A stretch of 64,000 bases of DNA from Bugula neritina (Eukaryota; Bryozoa; Gymnolaemata; Cheilostomatida; Bugulidae). The position numbers and the translations under genes were made by a program. Each line of letters begins with the position of its first letter. The first letter of the stretch is position 1. The DNA is taken from assembly GCA_964035545.1 (NCBI GenBank), contig OZ037772.1, positions 372,001 through 436,000 of the forward strand, given 5' to 3'. Shown piece by piece: positions 11,526-24,818 of this stretch. The notes under the pieces were generated by a model that saw only the letters and a list, made by a program, of their open reading frames with translations, had not been told where the DNA came from and did not search any database.

Positions 11526-14310
11526 AAACAGAGCACCTGTCCCAAACTCCATCTCCACAAAGTGGTCAGCCACAATAGGTATTCTCCTGTCAGCAAAAGG
11601 ATGTCTCACGAATTTCCCGTGTAAGTGTTTGTATCGGCCGTCTTCAGGGTGGACAGCCACGGCAGTGTCACCTACAATAGTTACCAGACTTTATAGTCTC
11701 TCACAGTATTGAGTATTGATATACAATTATATATTTACTGAGTGTTTACCAGATCCAACTTCACAGTCACTATACTCAGAGTACACAACTCCCAGTAAGT
11801 TAGTATCAAGCTAATTAACCACTAACCCCCTATTCACACTTACCGTATCGTACGCCGTAACAGCAAATATCAGCCATTTTTATGAATGTCTGAGCTTCCT
11901 GTCCGGTGTTGCGGTACGGTAGGATCAAGCACTGCTTGATTCAAGTAAGTTGCGGCGGACTCCTATTGGACAGAAAAACTTTTGCGTTAATTCATTGGAT
12001 AAAAATGTCTAATGTAGCGTCATAGATCGTACCTAATAGCGGACTTTGAAAACTTCAACCCGCACCTTAAACCAAAATGGAATAATAAAATTAAAGAACT
12101 TAGGCTATCTCAAGTTCTCCACTACTGCTCCTAAGTGAGAAAGTAAGAATAGTTAGAGAGATCTACTGGAGTTATTTCAACTGGCAGCAAGAGTCAGCCA
12201 TTATTACGTTGCTAAGCAACAAAGCTATTAGTGACATTGATGTCTACTAACTCAACATAGTTTCTAATCTAGTTGTGGCCACAATGATTTCTTCGTCAGA
12301 GTCTTACACTTTATATGCAAAGGAAAGGAGAACTCCGAACTCCACCTTCTCCTTGTAGCCAGGCACAGAGAGCATAGTCCTTCCTGTCAACTCTACTTTG
12401 TCTACCTGCAATCAGTGATACAACTCTCTCAGACTATACAGGTCAAAGGTTAAACTGTAGTGTGTGCTTCTGAGTCACTGCGTTCTCATTCTTTTCTATT
12501 AGTTCACATTGTGTAAATGGATGCTCGTACGAATGAATATGTGGCTGTGGTCTCATTGATGTATTCATTCGAAGATGGTCATAATGTAATATATCAGGCT
12601 GTGTCTGAATACTACTATTAGGTTAGTTACCACCAACACACAAGTCTCGCAGTGAATAAACAGTTGACGTGCACACAGCAGGGAGTCAGACTGATACTGT
12701 ACAATATACCTCAATATCAGAGATGGCAGAGTTGAGAGTACAGGACCAGTTGACGAGTCGGTTAGCTCTGTAGATCACACCTTTCTCGTGCATTCTGATA
12801 AACGCTTCGTTCACCGCTTTCAAAGATTTCTAATAAACAATTATATATTAGTCATGTGTCAAGTGTGAACTGATTGGAAACAAGGCCTCATGATTAACCA
12901 ATCATAGAGAGGATAACACACTGAGTCAGTAAACAGTCGACACGGCATATAGACTCCACTACTCAAACATAATACATGTATAGAGAGGATAACTCCTCAC
13001 CTCATCCACAGTGAACGTAGTTCTGTCCCAGTCATAAGACCGGCCCACTTTCCTCAACTGATGGTAGATTCTGTCTCCTTTTCTATAGAAATTATATAAT
13101 AACACTGACCAATCGTTGTGCTGCAAAACTTAGTTATATTACCAACTTAAATAATGAGTCCAATGATATAGTGTGATGAAGTAAACCTATATTTAACTTT
13201 TTGTATATTCAATTATATATATTAATTTTATCATATTATCATATATATTATATATTATCTTATATCAAACTGTAGCAACTGCACACCAATAAGATAAAAT
13301 AAAAACTCAAACCCGAATACTAAGTCGCCATGAAATGCATTTTCAAGATAAAATATTCCCTTACTGGTTCTTCCAGTCCCACACTCGTCTCACAAACTCA
13401 TCTCGTCCCAAATCGTGTCGAGTTTTATTCTCTTCTCTAGCGAGTTTTTTCTCGACGACAACTTGAGTGGCTATTCCTGCGTAGTCACATCCGGGTACAA
13501 ACAGTGTCACCTTCCCATTCATCCGGTGCTTGTCAATACAACAGAACTGACACCTGCAGACACCTGACAGACAAGCATATCAGACACCTGTAGATATTCT
13601 GGAAAGGTGCTGAGAGAAATATCTGTGGTTGAACCAACATCAATATAATAGATGAATGACTTATGCCAACCGGTACTTGACACAAATTTTATCAGCATTC
13701 AAAAGAGAATTAACAGGGGGATGTTCATAGCCTGTCTGTGGAATATCTCAAAGTGACTTGGCAAGATGCCGAAATGTCATGTAGTCACCACCAGAGGAAT
13801 GGTGTCTACTGTTACATGCTATAAGCTACATACACCACCAGTTTAGTGACTAGGTAAGTACGGAGTTGTCTCATCTATATGAATGAACATCTCACCACCG
13901 AACTATCGCATCCTCAACCGCCCCCGTGAGGGCGTGTCCTAGGTGAAGAGTCCCGGTCACATTAGGGGGAGGGATCAGGATGATAAACTTCTCTTCAGGT
14001 GTGAGTTTCAGCACATCTCTACCTGTTACAAAGCAACCAATCACATCTCTCTCGGTTACAAAGTAAAAAGCAACCAATCACAGTACCTGTTACAAGAGAG
14101 TAACAAATCACACCTCTACGTGTTAGAAGTAACCAATCACACATTATAGACTTTACTATGATGAGAAGTGTACCCTTGAGATTATACTCAGGTTTGAAGA
14201 ATCCTTCCTTCTCCCACCAAGAGTACCAGGCAGCTTCCACATAGGACGGGGAGTAAGAACCAGGCATGGGACACGTCGTGTCTAGAATAACAGAAAACTA
14301 TAAAGTATAG

Positions 14311-14385
14311 GGGGGCAGCTGTGGTCTAGGGGTTAGAGCGTTTGTCTAGTGAACACGAAGCCATTGTTTGACAAAGGCCATTGGT
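14311..14385 (+). other. tRNA-like segment (degenerate)
   Basis: GGGCAGCTGTGGTCTAGGGG then TTAGAGCGTTTGTCTAGTGA resembles the 5' half of a tRNA with box A. The expected box B is not found downstream. Probably a SINE head or tRNA pseudogene. It lies in the segment deleted from copy B. Confidence 0.35.
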
Positions 14386-15916
14386 GACGTTAGAAAGAGT
14401 ATCTAGTCATAATTGCTCCTGTGCCACATCTAAAAAAGTCCTTAGCCTGTTTTAACAAAAATGCTTTCCACCAGGAGTCTCTCACAAGGATGGTGACTAT
14501 GCACTGATATCTAGATATACTAAGTTGAGACTTGTCTTCTACTGGTCCATACAGTTCAAATATGATAAACACATGTATAAATACAATAATCTATTCATAG
14601 CCCATAGTCTAACCACCAACCAGGACGAATAAATAAGACGGTGGCCTGACACTACTACTACAACTTATATAACTTATACACAGCAGACTGTTAGGAGTAT
14701 TTGAATCTGAGGCTATCCAATGTATGAGTAGGGCAGCCCTAAATGTAGGATATTGGAATACCATGTCTTATTACTTCAGTCTAAAGCAGTTCTTATACCT
14801 TCACGATTTTCAGTCAGAAATTCAATTTTGATGAGTTGCATTTCATTGTAAAAGCCAATCATCAAAATTTTTGCTTTGTGCATGCTTAATCAAATAATTT
14901 TAGAGTAACAATCAAAGGAAATGATAACTCCTTTAGATATGGGGTATTCATGTTTATAATTACATCGGCTGTCTTTTTCAATTATCACTTTTATGCTGTC
15001 AACTTAATTTATTACGTTTTCAAAGGGCATCAAATAGTGATTAAGCGAGTTATATTTGAGTATTACAGAGTGAGCTTCCTTTATTAATATGATTTACACA
15101 ATTTTAAGTAAGACTATAGAGGGGCGGGAAACACTGAACTCCTTTCAGTAAAGATAGAAACGCAACTTCAGTTTAAACTGCTTACACACATAACTGTGTG
15201 TTCACTACCGAGCAGTGTACACTGATAAATCAGTGCTTCAACTGAAACTTGTAAGTAAAGGAATGAAGAGCTCAATTGAGTATAAAATGTAGAGAATAAT
15301 TGAACTGAACTTTTCTTATGGCCAACTGGTGTGTCATCGACATACGTTACTACAGCCTTCTCCTTTTTCTCTTTCACTTTTTTCTAGAAAAAAAAAATCA
15401 AATTTGAAGAAAATAAAATGGAAATTGTTAGCTACAGATACAGACAACTTCCAGGTAAAAGTACAGCCATACAGTCGCAATACGAATATGTAATTCAAGT
15501 AACACTTTCATGTAGAAGTACAACCATAAATATGAATAGAAAGTAACACAAATATATACATTTAGGAGCAGTAGTGTAGAAATCGAGATAGCCTAGGTTC
15601 TTTAATTTTATTATCAAATTTTGGTTTGGGGCTTGGGTTGAAATTCTTACAAAAACACAACTTCTTATGCTACATTTCTAATCTAGAACACAGGCTTTCT
15701 CAATTTCTCCATTACTGCACCTACCTTAGTATATATAGAACCTGTAACTAACTAAACAGACACCTCAGTAGTCGTGGCAGACTCTGCCTTCTGTTTAGCC
15801 TGCTTAGCTTGAAACTTGGCTAGTTTAGCAGCTTTAGCAGCTTCTTTCTATAACTCTTTCTCAGATTTCACCTTGACCTCGCCAGTTGGCGCATCACCAG
15901 GGTTCACTTCCGACAT

Positions 15917-16895
15917 GTTCGTTTATTGTGAGACTTCCCTTATAACACAATCAGCCGGCATGGAACTAATAGATATCTCAATACTAAACATACAAACTAT
16001 TGACCCAGTATAGTTATAGACAGATATCTTAATACTAATAATATAAACTAATAGCTCAGTATTGCCTTAGTTATGCGTGGGGGTTCAGTGATAACACTCC
16101 TATAAACCACACAGTTCAATAATGAAAGACTGTGACTTTTCACGAACAGACATCTCATCTCTGATTCTAATGAAAAATCACGAAATTTTCAGACAAACGA
16201 TACTGCATTTCAACTTTGTGACTATCACATGATAATAATCATTGTCATTTGAAAGATTCTGCTAAAATCGAAATGCCAATGTTAATCACAAGGTCAACCA
16301 TAAATGACTCAGTCTGATGACTGACGGTTATGCTTAATGATTAATTAGTAATATGAATAGATTGCAAGTGATCAGCATGATGATGGTGATGATTGCTTTT
16401 CACCATCAAAGGTCAAACTTTGTAATTGCAGCTTGAAATGTAAAATTAAATAATATTACTTTTATTTAATTATACAAGTATAACTTACTATCATAACAAC
16501 ATTCAACTTTATGTAGTCATTATGAACATGATAACGGTTTACCTTTTACTTTAGGTGATGATTATACTATTCACGATTATCATTATGTCTACCATTATGA
16601 TTATCTCAACTATAACCTATCAATTACGATAATTAACCATTTATTTTTTAATGATAAAAACTTAAATCATTGAATGAACACTAAAAGTAATTTAAATTCA
16701 CACTTTTATTATCATAACTATGAAATTAATATTAATAGGCATATTTGATTTTTAGATTACAATAATAATTATCAAATCATGGTATAGAATTAAATATTAT
16801 AGTTAATATTATTATAAATATAATTAATATAATTGTATTTATTGAAACTAAAATAGTAAGGTAAACTAAATGAATTATCGACATGAGTATGAGTA
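15917..16895. other. Intergenic, no gene recognised (copy A)
   Basis: AT-rich DNA upstream of the ValRS pseudogene ATG, up to the LINE remnant. I see no coding or structural feature. Confidence 0.4.
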
Positions 16896-17293
16896 GGCCA
16901 CAACTAGAAGGTGCAGCAGCAATTTGAGATCCCCGTTTGCAATACCTCATCAAAGAAATAGAACAGGTGCAAAATAATGCAATCAGATTCATTGCTAAAT
17001 TGAAAGGCAGAGACAGTATCACTGTGGCACGTGACAAACTAAACCTAGAATCTCTCCCCGACAGACGCTTCAAGCTGAGGCACAAGTTACTGTTGCGACT
17101 TCTATCTAATGAGGGAAATCAGGCATCTCTAACCAACTCCTATGAACTGATGAACAGTAAAACCTAAAATACTAGGTTTACTAAGGCATCAAGCAGGGAC
17201 GATCCCTCAACCATTTTTGCAAAATCAACAGCCTACTACAGCAGCTTCTTTCCAAAAACAGCCCGAGAGCTTAAGTCTATGCTAAATAATTAG
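16896..17293 (+). pseudogene. LINE reverse transcriptase C-terminal remnant, copy A
   Basis: One frame reads PQLEGAAAI-stop-DPRLQ, then EIEQVQNNAIRFIA, RDSITVARDKLNLESL, and after another stop FAKSTAYYSSFFPKTARELK and a final TAG at 17,291-17,293. This is the pattern at the C-terminal end of non-LTR retrotransposon ORF2 (LEYA..WDP..., EKVQ..A.RFI, SFFPRT). Stops at 16,925-16,927 (where the family has Trp) and 17,165-17,167 show it is dead. The copy at 46,757 carries both stops, so decay predates the duplication. Confidence 0.85.
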
Positions 17294-19977
17294 TCAATAC
17301 ACCAGAGTTGTATATGTGCAACATACTGAAAATACTTGCTAGCCTGTAATCGGCAACTGTAGAGGTGTGCTTCTTGCTACATGCTCTAATGCGTGTAAGA
17401 GGTAAGAGGACTATCAATATGACTATCAATATTAGTAGGAGTACCCAAGTACCAGTAGACATAGTAGCTGTAGAAAGTCTATCCCAATCAGTAACTGTAA
17501 GCCGTGAGGGCTGAGACTATCACTAGGAATATAAAAAACTATAACTTGAGTATAACTAATTAAAGGTGAGTTAACATAAATTAAAAAATAATAAATATAA
17601 TTACTACAAAATCAAAATGAAATATGCATTATAAATATTTATATTTTTATTTTATAATAAGTTTTTAATTTATTTATATCATTTTATTTAGGTTCATCAC
17701 CTTTCATTATGATTAATGAAATTGATAAATCATATTCATAACGATAATGATGATCACTTAAAAAAAATTGATAAACCCATAATCATAACCATAATGATTA
17801 TATTTATTATTATCATTTATCGCTTATCAGTGATAATCATAATGATAATCATAATGATAATGATAATCTTGATCATAATCAATATGAATATCAATATCAT
17901 GTTATACTTATTCAATAATTATAATTGATTGATTCTTATTCATATTAATAATGAATAAAAAATTATATTAACACTACAACTTACTTAATTAGAGTATTAA
18001 ATTTAGTGATTTACTATTAGTATTACTATTAGTATTAGTATTACTATCACTATGACTATCAGTATTATCACTATTACTATTAGTATTACTATTACTATTA
18101 GTATTACTTACAACTTGCTTATGCAAGAGAATTAAATCTTTAAAGCGTAGCATCCTTTTCAAGCAAAATAAGGATAATAAGTTTCGTCAAATTGAGTTAA
18201 AAACTACAACTTATAAGTCACAAGTATAAAGCAACTTATGCTCAGTCATCACTAATCCTAGTGGGTACAGCAAGCATATAGCATAATTTATTTCACAATG
18301 CGACAAGATTATCTAGACGGTGCGCTTACGCCTCTCATTGTACTTAAGCAATATCCAATTATACGGTTTTTATGACTTTAAAATCCGTTTTTGAGAAGCA
18401 AGGCTAGATAGAAATTAATGATCGATATTGACTCGCTAAGAGTACTCATGTAAACCCGCAAACTACAACTTTTAACTTGACCGCAAAGCTGGAAGTACGA
18501 TAAGCGTCGCCGTATTGATTTCAGGCGAATTTTAGTTGATTTCTTTCAAACTGCTGAGAAGTAATATTTGCTTCCATTTTATGTCTGTATCAGCCATCAG
18601 GGCTATCGCGATACAATTATAAATGTTGTTAATTCAATCAATATTATGAAATAATTAATGAAGGAAATTCAATTTTGACTATATAGAATAATCTCAATCT
18701 AAATAAGTATTACTATTAGTATTATTTATTTATTGTAACACTTGCACATCGTCTTACTCTGACTCTTAGTCAGATAACATAGTACATACTGATACTCATA
18801 CTGATACTCAATCCCATACTCAATCTCATACTGAGTCTGATACTCATAGTCATAGTGATAGTCTTTACCAGATTATTGCTAGATAATTTAAGCTAGTACT
18901 AGTACTACTACTAGTAGTACTAGTACTAGTAGTACTACTACTAGTACTAATAATCACAGTACTAAATACTACTAATAAGTAATAGTATTAGAGTAATACT
19001 AATACTAATAGTAATACTACCACTAGTAGTAGCAGTAGTGCTAGTAGTAGTAGGCTACATGATGATGATCATTATGATTATGATTATGAAGATAGTTATT
19101 ACTATAACTATTACGGTATGAGTATAACTATAACTGTATTAGTATTTGATTTTATTTTGCATTGCTAATTGAAGACCATGCGTTAAAATTAACTGTTTCT
19201 CTCTTTTCTAAATTACATTTCAAGTTGCACACTAATAGACATATATGCTTTCAATTTTTTTGGTCTATCTTCAAGTTGTGAAACTTGACCAGTATGACTA
19301 CGACTAACTGTAACTAGAATAAAATATTGAATAATAGAGAAGTTCCATACCGTTACCCCTCCTTTGACTTAAGCTACCGTCGGTAGTGCTAAAAGAGTGG
19401 AGTCAAAGAAAAGCATAATCACAGAATTCACAGCCTGCTGGTTGGAGATTTTTGTGGTCTAGAGATTGTACTGGGTTACAGAGCTCTTTTTCCGTCTGTG
19501 AATTTTTGATCCCTGCGGTTGTTTCTGACTGTGGGTAGTTGGAGGTGTTGAGGGAGTGGGCTCACTTGGTAGGCTATATTATTGTAATCATATTAACCAA
19601 CTTGACAGTTTACTAATTCATTGTCTAACTCTGTCTGTCTTAGTCTAGTAACACTGTTTATTTATTTATTTACTTATTAATTTATTTATTTGACTAAATC
19701 TTGTCTGTCTTTGTCTAGTAGCATTATTTATTTATTTATTTACTTATTAATTTAATTAAATTACTAGTTTATATTACCAGGTTATATTACTAGTTTATGT
19801 TACCAAGTTATATTACTAGTTTATGTTACCAAATTATATTACTAGTTTATTTTGCCAAGTTATATTACTAGTTTATACTGCTAGTATTCAACAACTACCC
19901 TCCAGCACATCTCAACTCTGACGCAACTAAGCTGACTAATCATCCGTATAGTTTATAGTTTTTGTTGAATTATTCAG
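17294..19977. other. AT-rich intergenic with simple repeats (copy A)
   Basis: Contains imperfect AATCATAATGAT repeats (about 17,710-17,930), TATTACTATTAG repeats (18,005-18,110), AGTACTAGT palindromes (18,895-19,060) and TTTATTTA or TTACTAGTTTATATTACCA repeats (19,650-19,890). No gene is recognised. Copy B matches only to about 18,760. Confidence 0.5.
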
Positions 19978-20854
19978 ACCCTGAGAACTGTGCGTGTGGC
20001 TTCACCTGCGAGTGTGTTGGGGTATGTGACCTTGACAGAGACTGTGGGAAGCTGCAGATCTGTTTGGAGAAAAGATGTTATCAGCAGGCCTCACCAGATG
20101 ACAGAACTGTTGTTTATGATCTTTATCACTCAGAACTAGTAGAACGTTCTTCAGGTTTGAATGCGAAATCTTTGTTCTAAACTCTATTAGAGTTTAAAAG
20201 TGTTGCTTTCTGTTGTACTTATATCTGTGCTGGCCAGGATTTTTGAATGATTTTTGTTATGTATTTACGTAACAGAGTGTAAACTGAATTTGCTTTATTT
20301 TCTACATATTTTGGTTTGCGATTTTTCAGTAGAAACGAGGCATCACACTCGGTGTGATTATCAGCATTTTTTGCAGGTGCTTCTATCTGTGTACTGACAA
20401 CACATCATGTCCTAGTGATGGACAAATCTGTCACCATGGTGTCTGTAAAGAGGGCTGTCAGGTGAGTAGTCGCTATGACCTACACTGCGAGTTATTGATG
20501 ACTTTCATACTATGAGTTATGACTACCTACTATAATTTATACTGCGAGTCCAAGTAGCTGCTGTAACTTATGCTGTGAGTCATGACTAACTGATATCACT
20601 TATACTGTGAGTCAATTATCAAAAATAGAGATATGTTGTGTATGTGAGATATGTGAGGTTATTTAGTGACTAGTTCGCTATTTATAGAGTTTTGTTTCTA
20701 TTAATAGACTGTACTGAAGATGAACAATGTGGATCTGAGTTTACTGAATGCATATCCAACATATGCTATCAGCTTTATCCTCTCAACGATCCAGATCTTT
20801 CTGATGCTGAGCAGGACAGACTCTTTGATGATCGGCTGGACCTACAGAATGATG
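19978..20854 (+). CDS. Cys-rich (WAP-like) N-terminal exons of the collagen gene
   Basis: Three Cys-rich exons: 19978-20154 (CACGFTCECVG, CDLDRDCGKLQICLEKRCY), 20377-20461 (CTDNTSCPSDGQICHHGVC) and 20708-20854 (CTEDEQCGSEFTECISNICY). The spacing C-x4-DC-G..C...CY recalls WAP/EB-type modules, which occur in N-terminal regions of invertebrate fibrillar collagens. Codon phases at the two junctions do not match when the Cys frames are kept, so exons are missing or frameshifts have accumulated. No signal peptide exon is found. Copy B lacks this block entirely. Confidence 0.6.
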
Positions 20855-20856
20855 GT

Positions 20857-21118
20857 AAGTTACTCTGTTAGTACAGTTACTCTGTTAGTATAATTACTCT
20901 GTTAGTATAGTTACTCTGTTAGTACAGTTACTCTGTTAGTATAGTTACTCTGTTAGTATAGTTACTCTGTTAGTACAGTTACTCTGTTAGTATAGTTACT
21001 CTGTTAGTATAGTTACTCTGTTAGTATAATTACTCTGTTAGTATAGTTACTCTGTTAGTATAGTTACTCTGTTAGTATAGTTACTCTGTTAGTATAATTA
21101 CTCTGTTAGTATAGTTAC
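20857..21118. repeat. 17-bp minisatellite, copy A (about 15 units)
   Basis: Tandem AGTTACTCTGTTAGTAT, starting right at the collagen exon's splice donor (GTAAGT followed by the first unit). Copy B has about 31 units. Confidence 0.95.
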
Positions 21119-21979
21119 AGTAAAAGTTTGCTAGTCATAATAACTTGCACTGTTAGTTGCTCGACAAGTTATTCTACTTCTCTTGTAGCCACAACCAAAG
21201 TGGTGTCTATATATTCTGCTAGTGACTTGAGTAATGACTCATATGTAATTGTAATTAATTACATATCTAATGTAATTGATTTTTGCAATTACTTTACAAT
21301 TACATCTCAATTACTTTAAACTTTTAAATCTTAAAATCTTAAGAAATTTATTCTTTTTTAGCATGACTACTGTTAAATAACAAGTACAGATTAAGTCAAT
21401 GTAGTATAGTATCACTTTTGCGAACAAAGCACGTTCACCACTGTCAAAATTGCCCCTGCTAGGTGGACCCTAGAGGTGAAATTGCATAACTTCCATTTGT
21501 CCTTTGTGAGAACAAAAGTAATTGTAATTGTAATTATTTGCATTGCCATGTAATTGTAATTAATTGCTTTACAATGTAGTTTTGTACTGTAATTAATTAC
21601 ATTTATTTCAACTGTAATTATAATTGTAATTGTAATTGACAAATTCTCATGTAATTGTAATTAGTTACATTCACATGTAATTGACCCCAACCCTGGTTTA
21701 TTATGGAGCTCATACTTTTATTGTTCAAGGTCTAGATGTATTCTCCACCATGTTTTTACTAGAAGTAAACTTTAATTCCGTAATAAGTTTAAAATAAACT
21801 GTTGTTTCGCCTTGTACAGTTTACTATTGCCTGAATATTCTATTGAGAATATTGGCTTAACAATTCCAGTGCAGCGATGTGATTGGCCTGACAATATCAA
21901 AGTAGTGATGTGATTGGCTACTCTGTTCTGTTTTGCAGGGCCATGCCTACTTGTATTATGTGTTAATCTTGTTTTGCAG
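21119..21979. other. Collagen intron with TAATTGTAATT repeats
   Basis: Clusters of GTAATTGTAATTAATTAC at 21,240-21,310 and 21,515-21,680. The rest is unremarkable. Copy B equivalent: 62,235-63,070, with one repeat block shortened. Confidence 0.6.
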
Positions 21980-24818
21980 TGAACAGAAAGGGATAATGGG
22001 TCCCAAAAGACACCCGGGATCTTACCATGGAGAGGAAGGGTTCACCCGATGTTGATGGCCTGCCTGGTATATCCGGCAATCCTGGAGATGCAGGAGAAAG
22101 GAGACCACCTTGTTTGTCAGGAGATACCGGACTTTTTGGAGAACCAGGTAATGTTTATGCTCAATTGAGTTTAATCTGTCAAGTTATGTTGGGATCTTTT
22201 TCGTTTTCGTTATTTTATGTTTGTTACGTGGAAAAAGGAACAAACTCTGTCTTGGAGCATTTTGGTTTTTTCAGAGAGCTTTGGATTATTTGATTATGGT
22301 CTACACAGGGGTGTAGACAAACTAAACTAGACAGGGGTGTAGACAAACTAAACTAGACAGGGGTGTAGACAGACTAAACTACATAGGGGTGTAGACAGAC
22401 TAAACAACACAGGGGTGTAAACAGACTAAACTACACTGGGGTGTACACAGACTAAGCTTGACAGGGGCGTAGACAGACTAAACTACATAGGGGTGTAGAC
22501 AGACAAAACTTACTACAAACTTATAACTACCTTGTGTCATGCCGTCATGACATCTTTATTCTCTCCTATAATATGACCTTTATTTAGCGAGCAGATTTCT
22601 AGTAGGCTATTCTATAGTGGCCAGTCACACTGTTTATTATAGCAACATAGAAATCAAATTGAAAACTAGTTGCACCTGTTGTGATGCTATCAATGGGTGC
22701 TTACAGGTAGAGACGGAGTACCTGGACCTGTTGAGATCGGTTATCAGGGTAAACAAGGAGATCAAGGTCCTGCAGGTAAGAATGAGGAGTTACTCACCCT
22801 TGCTTGTGTATTTCTGTTCTTTTTAGGTATTCTATAATATGCTGGGGTTTCCCTCACAGCTATTATATATGCTGGAATTCCCCTCACACCTATGATATAT
22901 GCCGGGGTTTCCCTCACAGCTATGCTATATGCTGGGGTTTCCCTCACAGCTATTATATATGCTGGAATTCCCCTCACACCTATGCTATATGCCGGGGTTT
23001 CCCTCACAGATATTCTATATGCTGGGGTTTCCCTCACAGATATGCTATATGCTGGGGTTCTCCTCACAGCTAGTCTGCACTAAGGCAGGGAGTAGGCTAA
23101 GTAATCATATTGAATCCCAGCAGTGATTGTTACTTCAACTGGCAGGATTACTGTGTATGATAGTTGCTCTGACTGGTTTCCATGGATCATTTTTACCATA
23201 TTGTTTGCCACATGATGCATTGTCTTAGTAAAAACAAGAAAACAAAGAAATATACCAGAAATGTTGAGAATTGTGGTGTTCCAGAATTAATAAATGACCA
23301 CTTGTAATGCGTACTGGTGCTGCTTGGTTCATAGGACCTGTCGAACAAGCTGGAGAACCTGGTCTGGATGGCAGAAATGGAAAGACAGGAGAAACTGCAG
23401 GAACTGGTATGCCTGGTCCAACTGGCTCAAGGGGGGTCACTGGAGAACCCGGATCTGATGGAAGGTAATATTTGTGCTTTACTCTACCCTATTCAGCTTC
23501 TTGGAACTTTTTATTTCATTTAGTTTTTATAATTTGTTGTCAATTTTTTCAGAGTTGGTTTACCTGGAGTACTGGGTGCTGATGGTAAACCTGGGGAGCA
23601 GGGTGATCAAGGACCTCCTGGCCCCATGAGTCCAGTGGGAATCCCCGGTAACCAGGGACCTGAAGGTGCTCAAGGAGACAAGGGTGATAAGGCAGGAACA
23701 TTCTTTATTCAGTTTTCTTTTTATTTCAGTTCTCTGGTTTTCCACTAGTCAATCCTGTAGTTGTTTATTTGTTTTAGTTTATTTATGTTAATACTAGAGT
23801 TGCTTCAGTGACACCACATCATGCAATATATTACACAACAGTACAGTATAATACACCATAATATAATATGTTATACAATACAATAATATTACAGAAAATA
23901 TAATTCAATAATATCTCACAGCTAAGGCGTGTCTCCTAAATATATTCATTACTATAGGGGCCAGCTGGGCCACAGGGTGCTTCTGGACCAACTGGATTGT
24001 CCGGACCGGCGGGTCCACGTGGGCCAACTGGTCCTCAGAGACCCCAGGGAGCTAAGGGAATTCCCGGCGAACAAGGACCTAAAGGTATGAATGAAGTTGA
24101 ACCAATCTTTGTCCTTAGTTATTGGCCATCAACAGAATCATGGCTCTAAGAGTTTTCCTACCTGGTAAGAAGATAAGGCAACTCCTAACTCATGATAATA
24201 TGAATGGTGCTGCTGTTGTAAGACCCACTGGTTTCCAGGGACCTCAGGGATTTCCCAGATCTCCCGGTATTGATGGTGAAAGGGGAGATGTCGGATCACT
24301 TGGTATTGCTGGACCACCCGGGCTACTGGGTGATGATGGCAAACAAGGGATAACTGGTTCTCCTGGTGCTATGGGTCTACCTGGACCTGATGGTGCTAAG
24401 GTAAACACTTACACTCACGCTCACACACGCATGCACTTACACTGTTAGCAGGTTATTGTTATTCATCTTGTTAGTTTAGTTGTAATAAACCAATAGTCTG
24501 TATTTCTAGGGTGAACAAGGGAGAGTTGGGGAAATGGGTGGTCCTGGCAGTCCTGGACCTCCTGGTAAAGCCCAGTATTTGGTTAGTTATTAGCAAATCA
24601 TTGTTCATCACTTGTATCTTTTTTTATTTCTTTTCAACTGTGTATTGATGATCTTTTGGGAATTTCATTCATAGCCTGTGATTGAAGCTTTTATTTTATT
24701 CTACCATGGGTTATGTTAGGTGCTCCCCCTATGATGATGAGTGCAATGATGTCCAACGGTAAAGGTGTACAAGCAGATGATGCAGGCGCCAACAATGAGC
24801 TCTATAATATGTACCTCA
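21980..24818 (+). CDS. Collagen triple-helix exons (Gly-X-Y), copy A
   Basis: Exons: 21980-22147, 22707-22775, 23335-23464, 23553-23691, 23958-24084, 24223-24400, 24510-24564 and 24720-24818. Gly-X-Y runs include [56 protein letters not shown] and [13 protein letters not shown]. The last exon ([12 protein letters not shown]) looks like the C-telopeptide region. Defects: the first exon needs a frameshift and has lost several Gly; the second has a 2-residue break; the exon at 24223 starts one base out of phase; the donor at 23692 is GC (AAG|GCAGGA). This is either a decaying gene or one with assembly indels. The product would be an extracellular matrix collagen. Confidence 0.7.
22299..22510. 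repeat. About 26-bp minisatellite, copy A
   Basis: Eight or so units containing GGGGTGTAGACAGACTAAAC in a collagen intron. Copy B equivalent: 63,396-63,560. Confidence 0.9.
22835..23075. repeat. 30-bp minisatellite, copy A (about 8 units)
   Basis: Units contain ATATGCTGGGGTTTCCCTCA followed by CAGCTATGCT. The repetitive peptides in four frames are artefacts. Copy B begins the same array at 63,890. Confidence 0.95.

Larger units (their letters stand above)
8439..15916 (-). pseudogene. Valyl-tRNA synthetase pseudogene, copy A (N-terminal half)
   Basis: Thirteen ValRS exons can be read on the minus strand: 15764-15916 (ATG), 15311-15383, 14174-14281, 13896-14022, 13365-about 13529, 13001-13082, 12710-12829, 12252-12405, 11537-11671, 10029-10164, 9450-9525, 8908-8989 and 8439-8600. 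Diagnostic peptides include [37 protein letters not shown] (class I HIGH motif), [39 protein letters not shown] and [17 protein letters not shown]. It cannot make enzyme. Stops are TAG at 15848-15850, TAA at 12304-12306, TGA at 10109-10111 and TGA at 8947-8949. A 17-bp deletion shortens exon 11. The KMSKS and anticodon-binding half is absent. The family charges tRNA-Val in the cytosol. Confidence 0.93.
1..23075. repeat. Segmental tandem duplication, copy A
   Basis: Base 1 onward matches base 33,382 onward almost base for base. The shared content is a hAT-like MITE, TRIM exons 4-7, the 35-bp minisatellite, the ValRS pseudogene exons, a LINE fragment and the first collagen Gly-X-Y exons. Colinearity holds to about 18,760 (matching 48,757) and resumes at 20,868 (matching 54,148) and 21,115 (matching 62,235). 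The true left edge lies outside the window, because TRIM exons 1-3 must precede base 1. Copy A contains a MITE at 5,764-5,920 that copy B lacks. It keeps ValRS exons that copy B has lost. Confidence 0.95.

Noticed and set aside
14311-14385. Functional tRNA gene
   Set aside because: Box B and a closing acceptor stem are not visible; kept only as a tRNA-like relic.
22762-23126. Four overlapping repeat-peptide frames
   Set aside because: All come from the 30-bp collagen-intron minisatellite.
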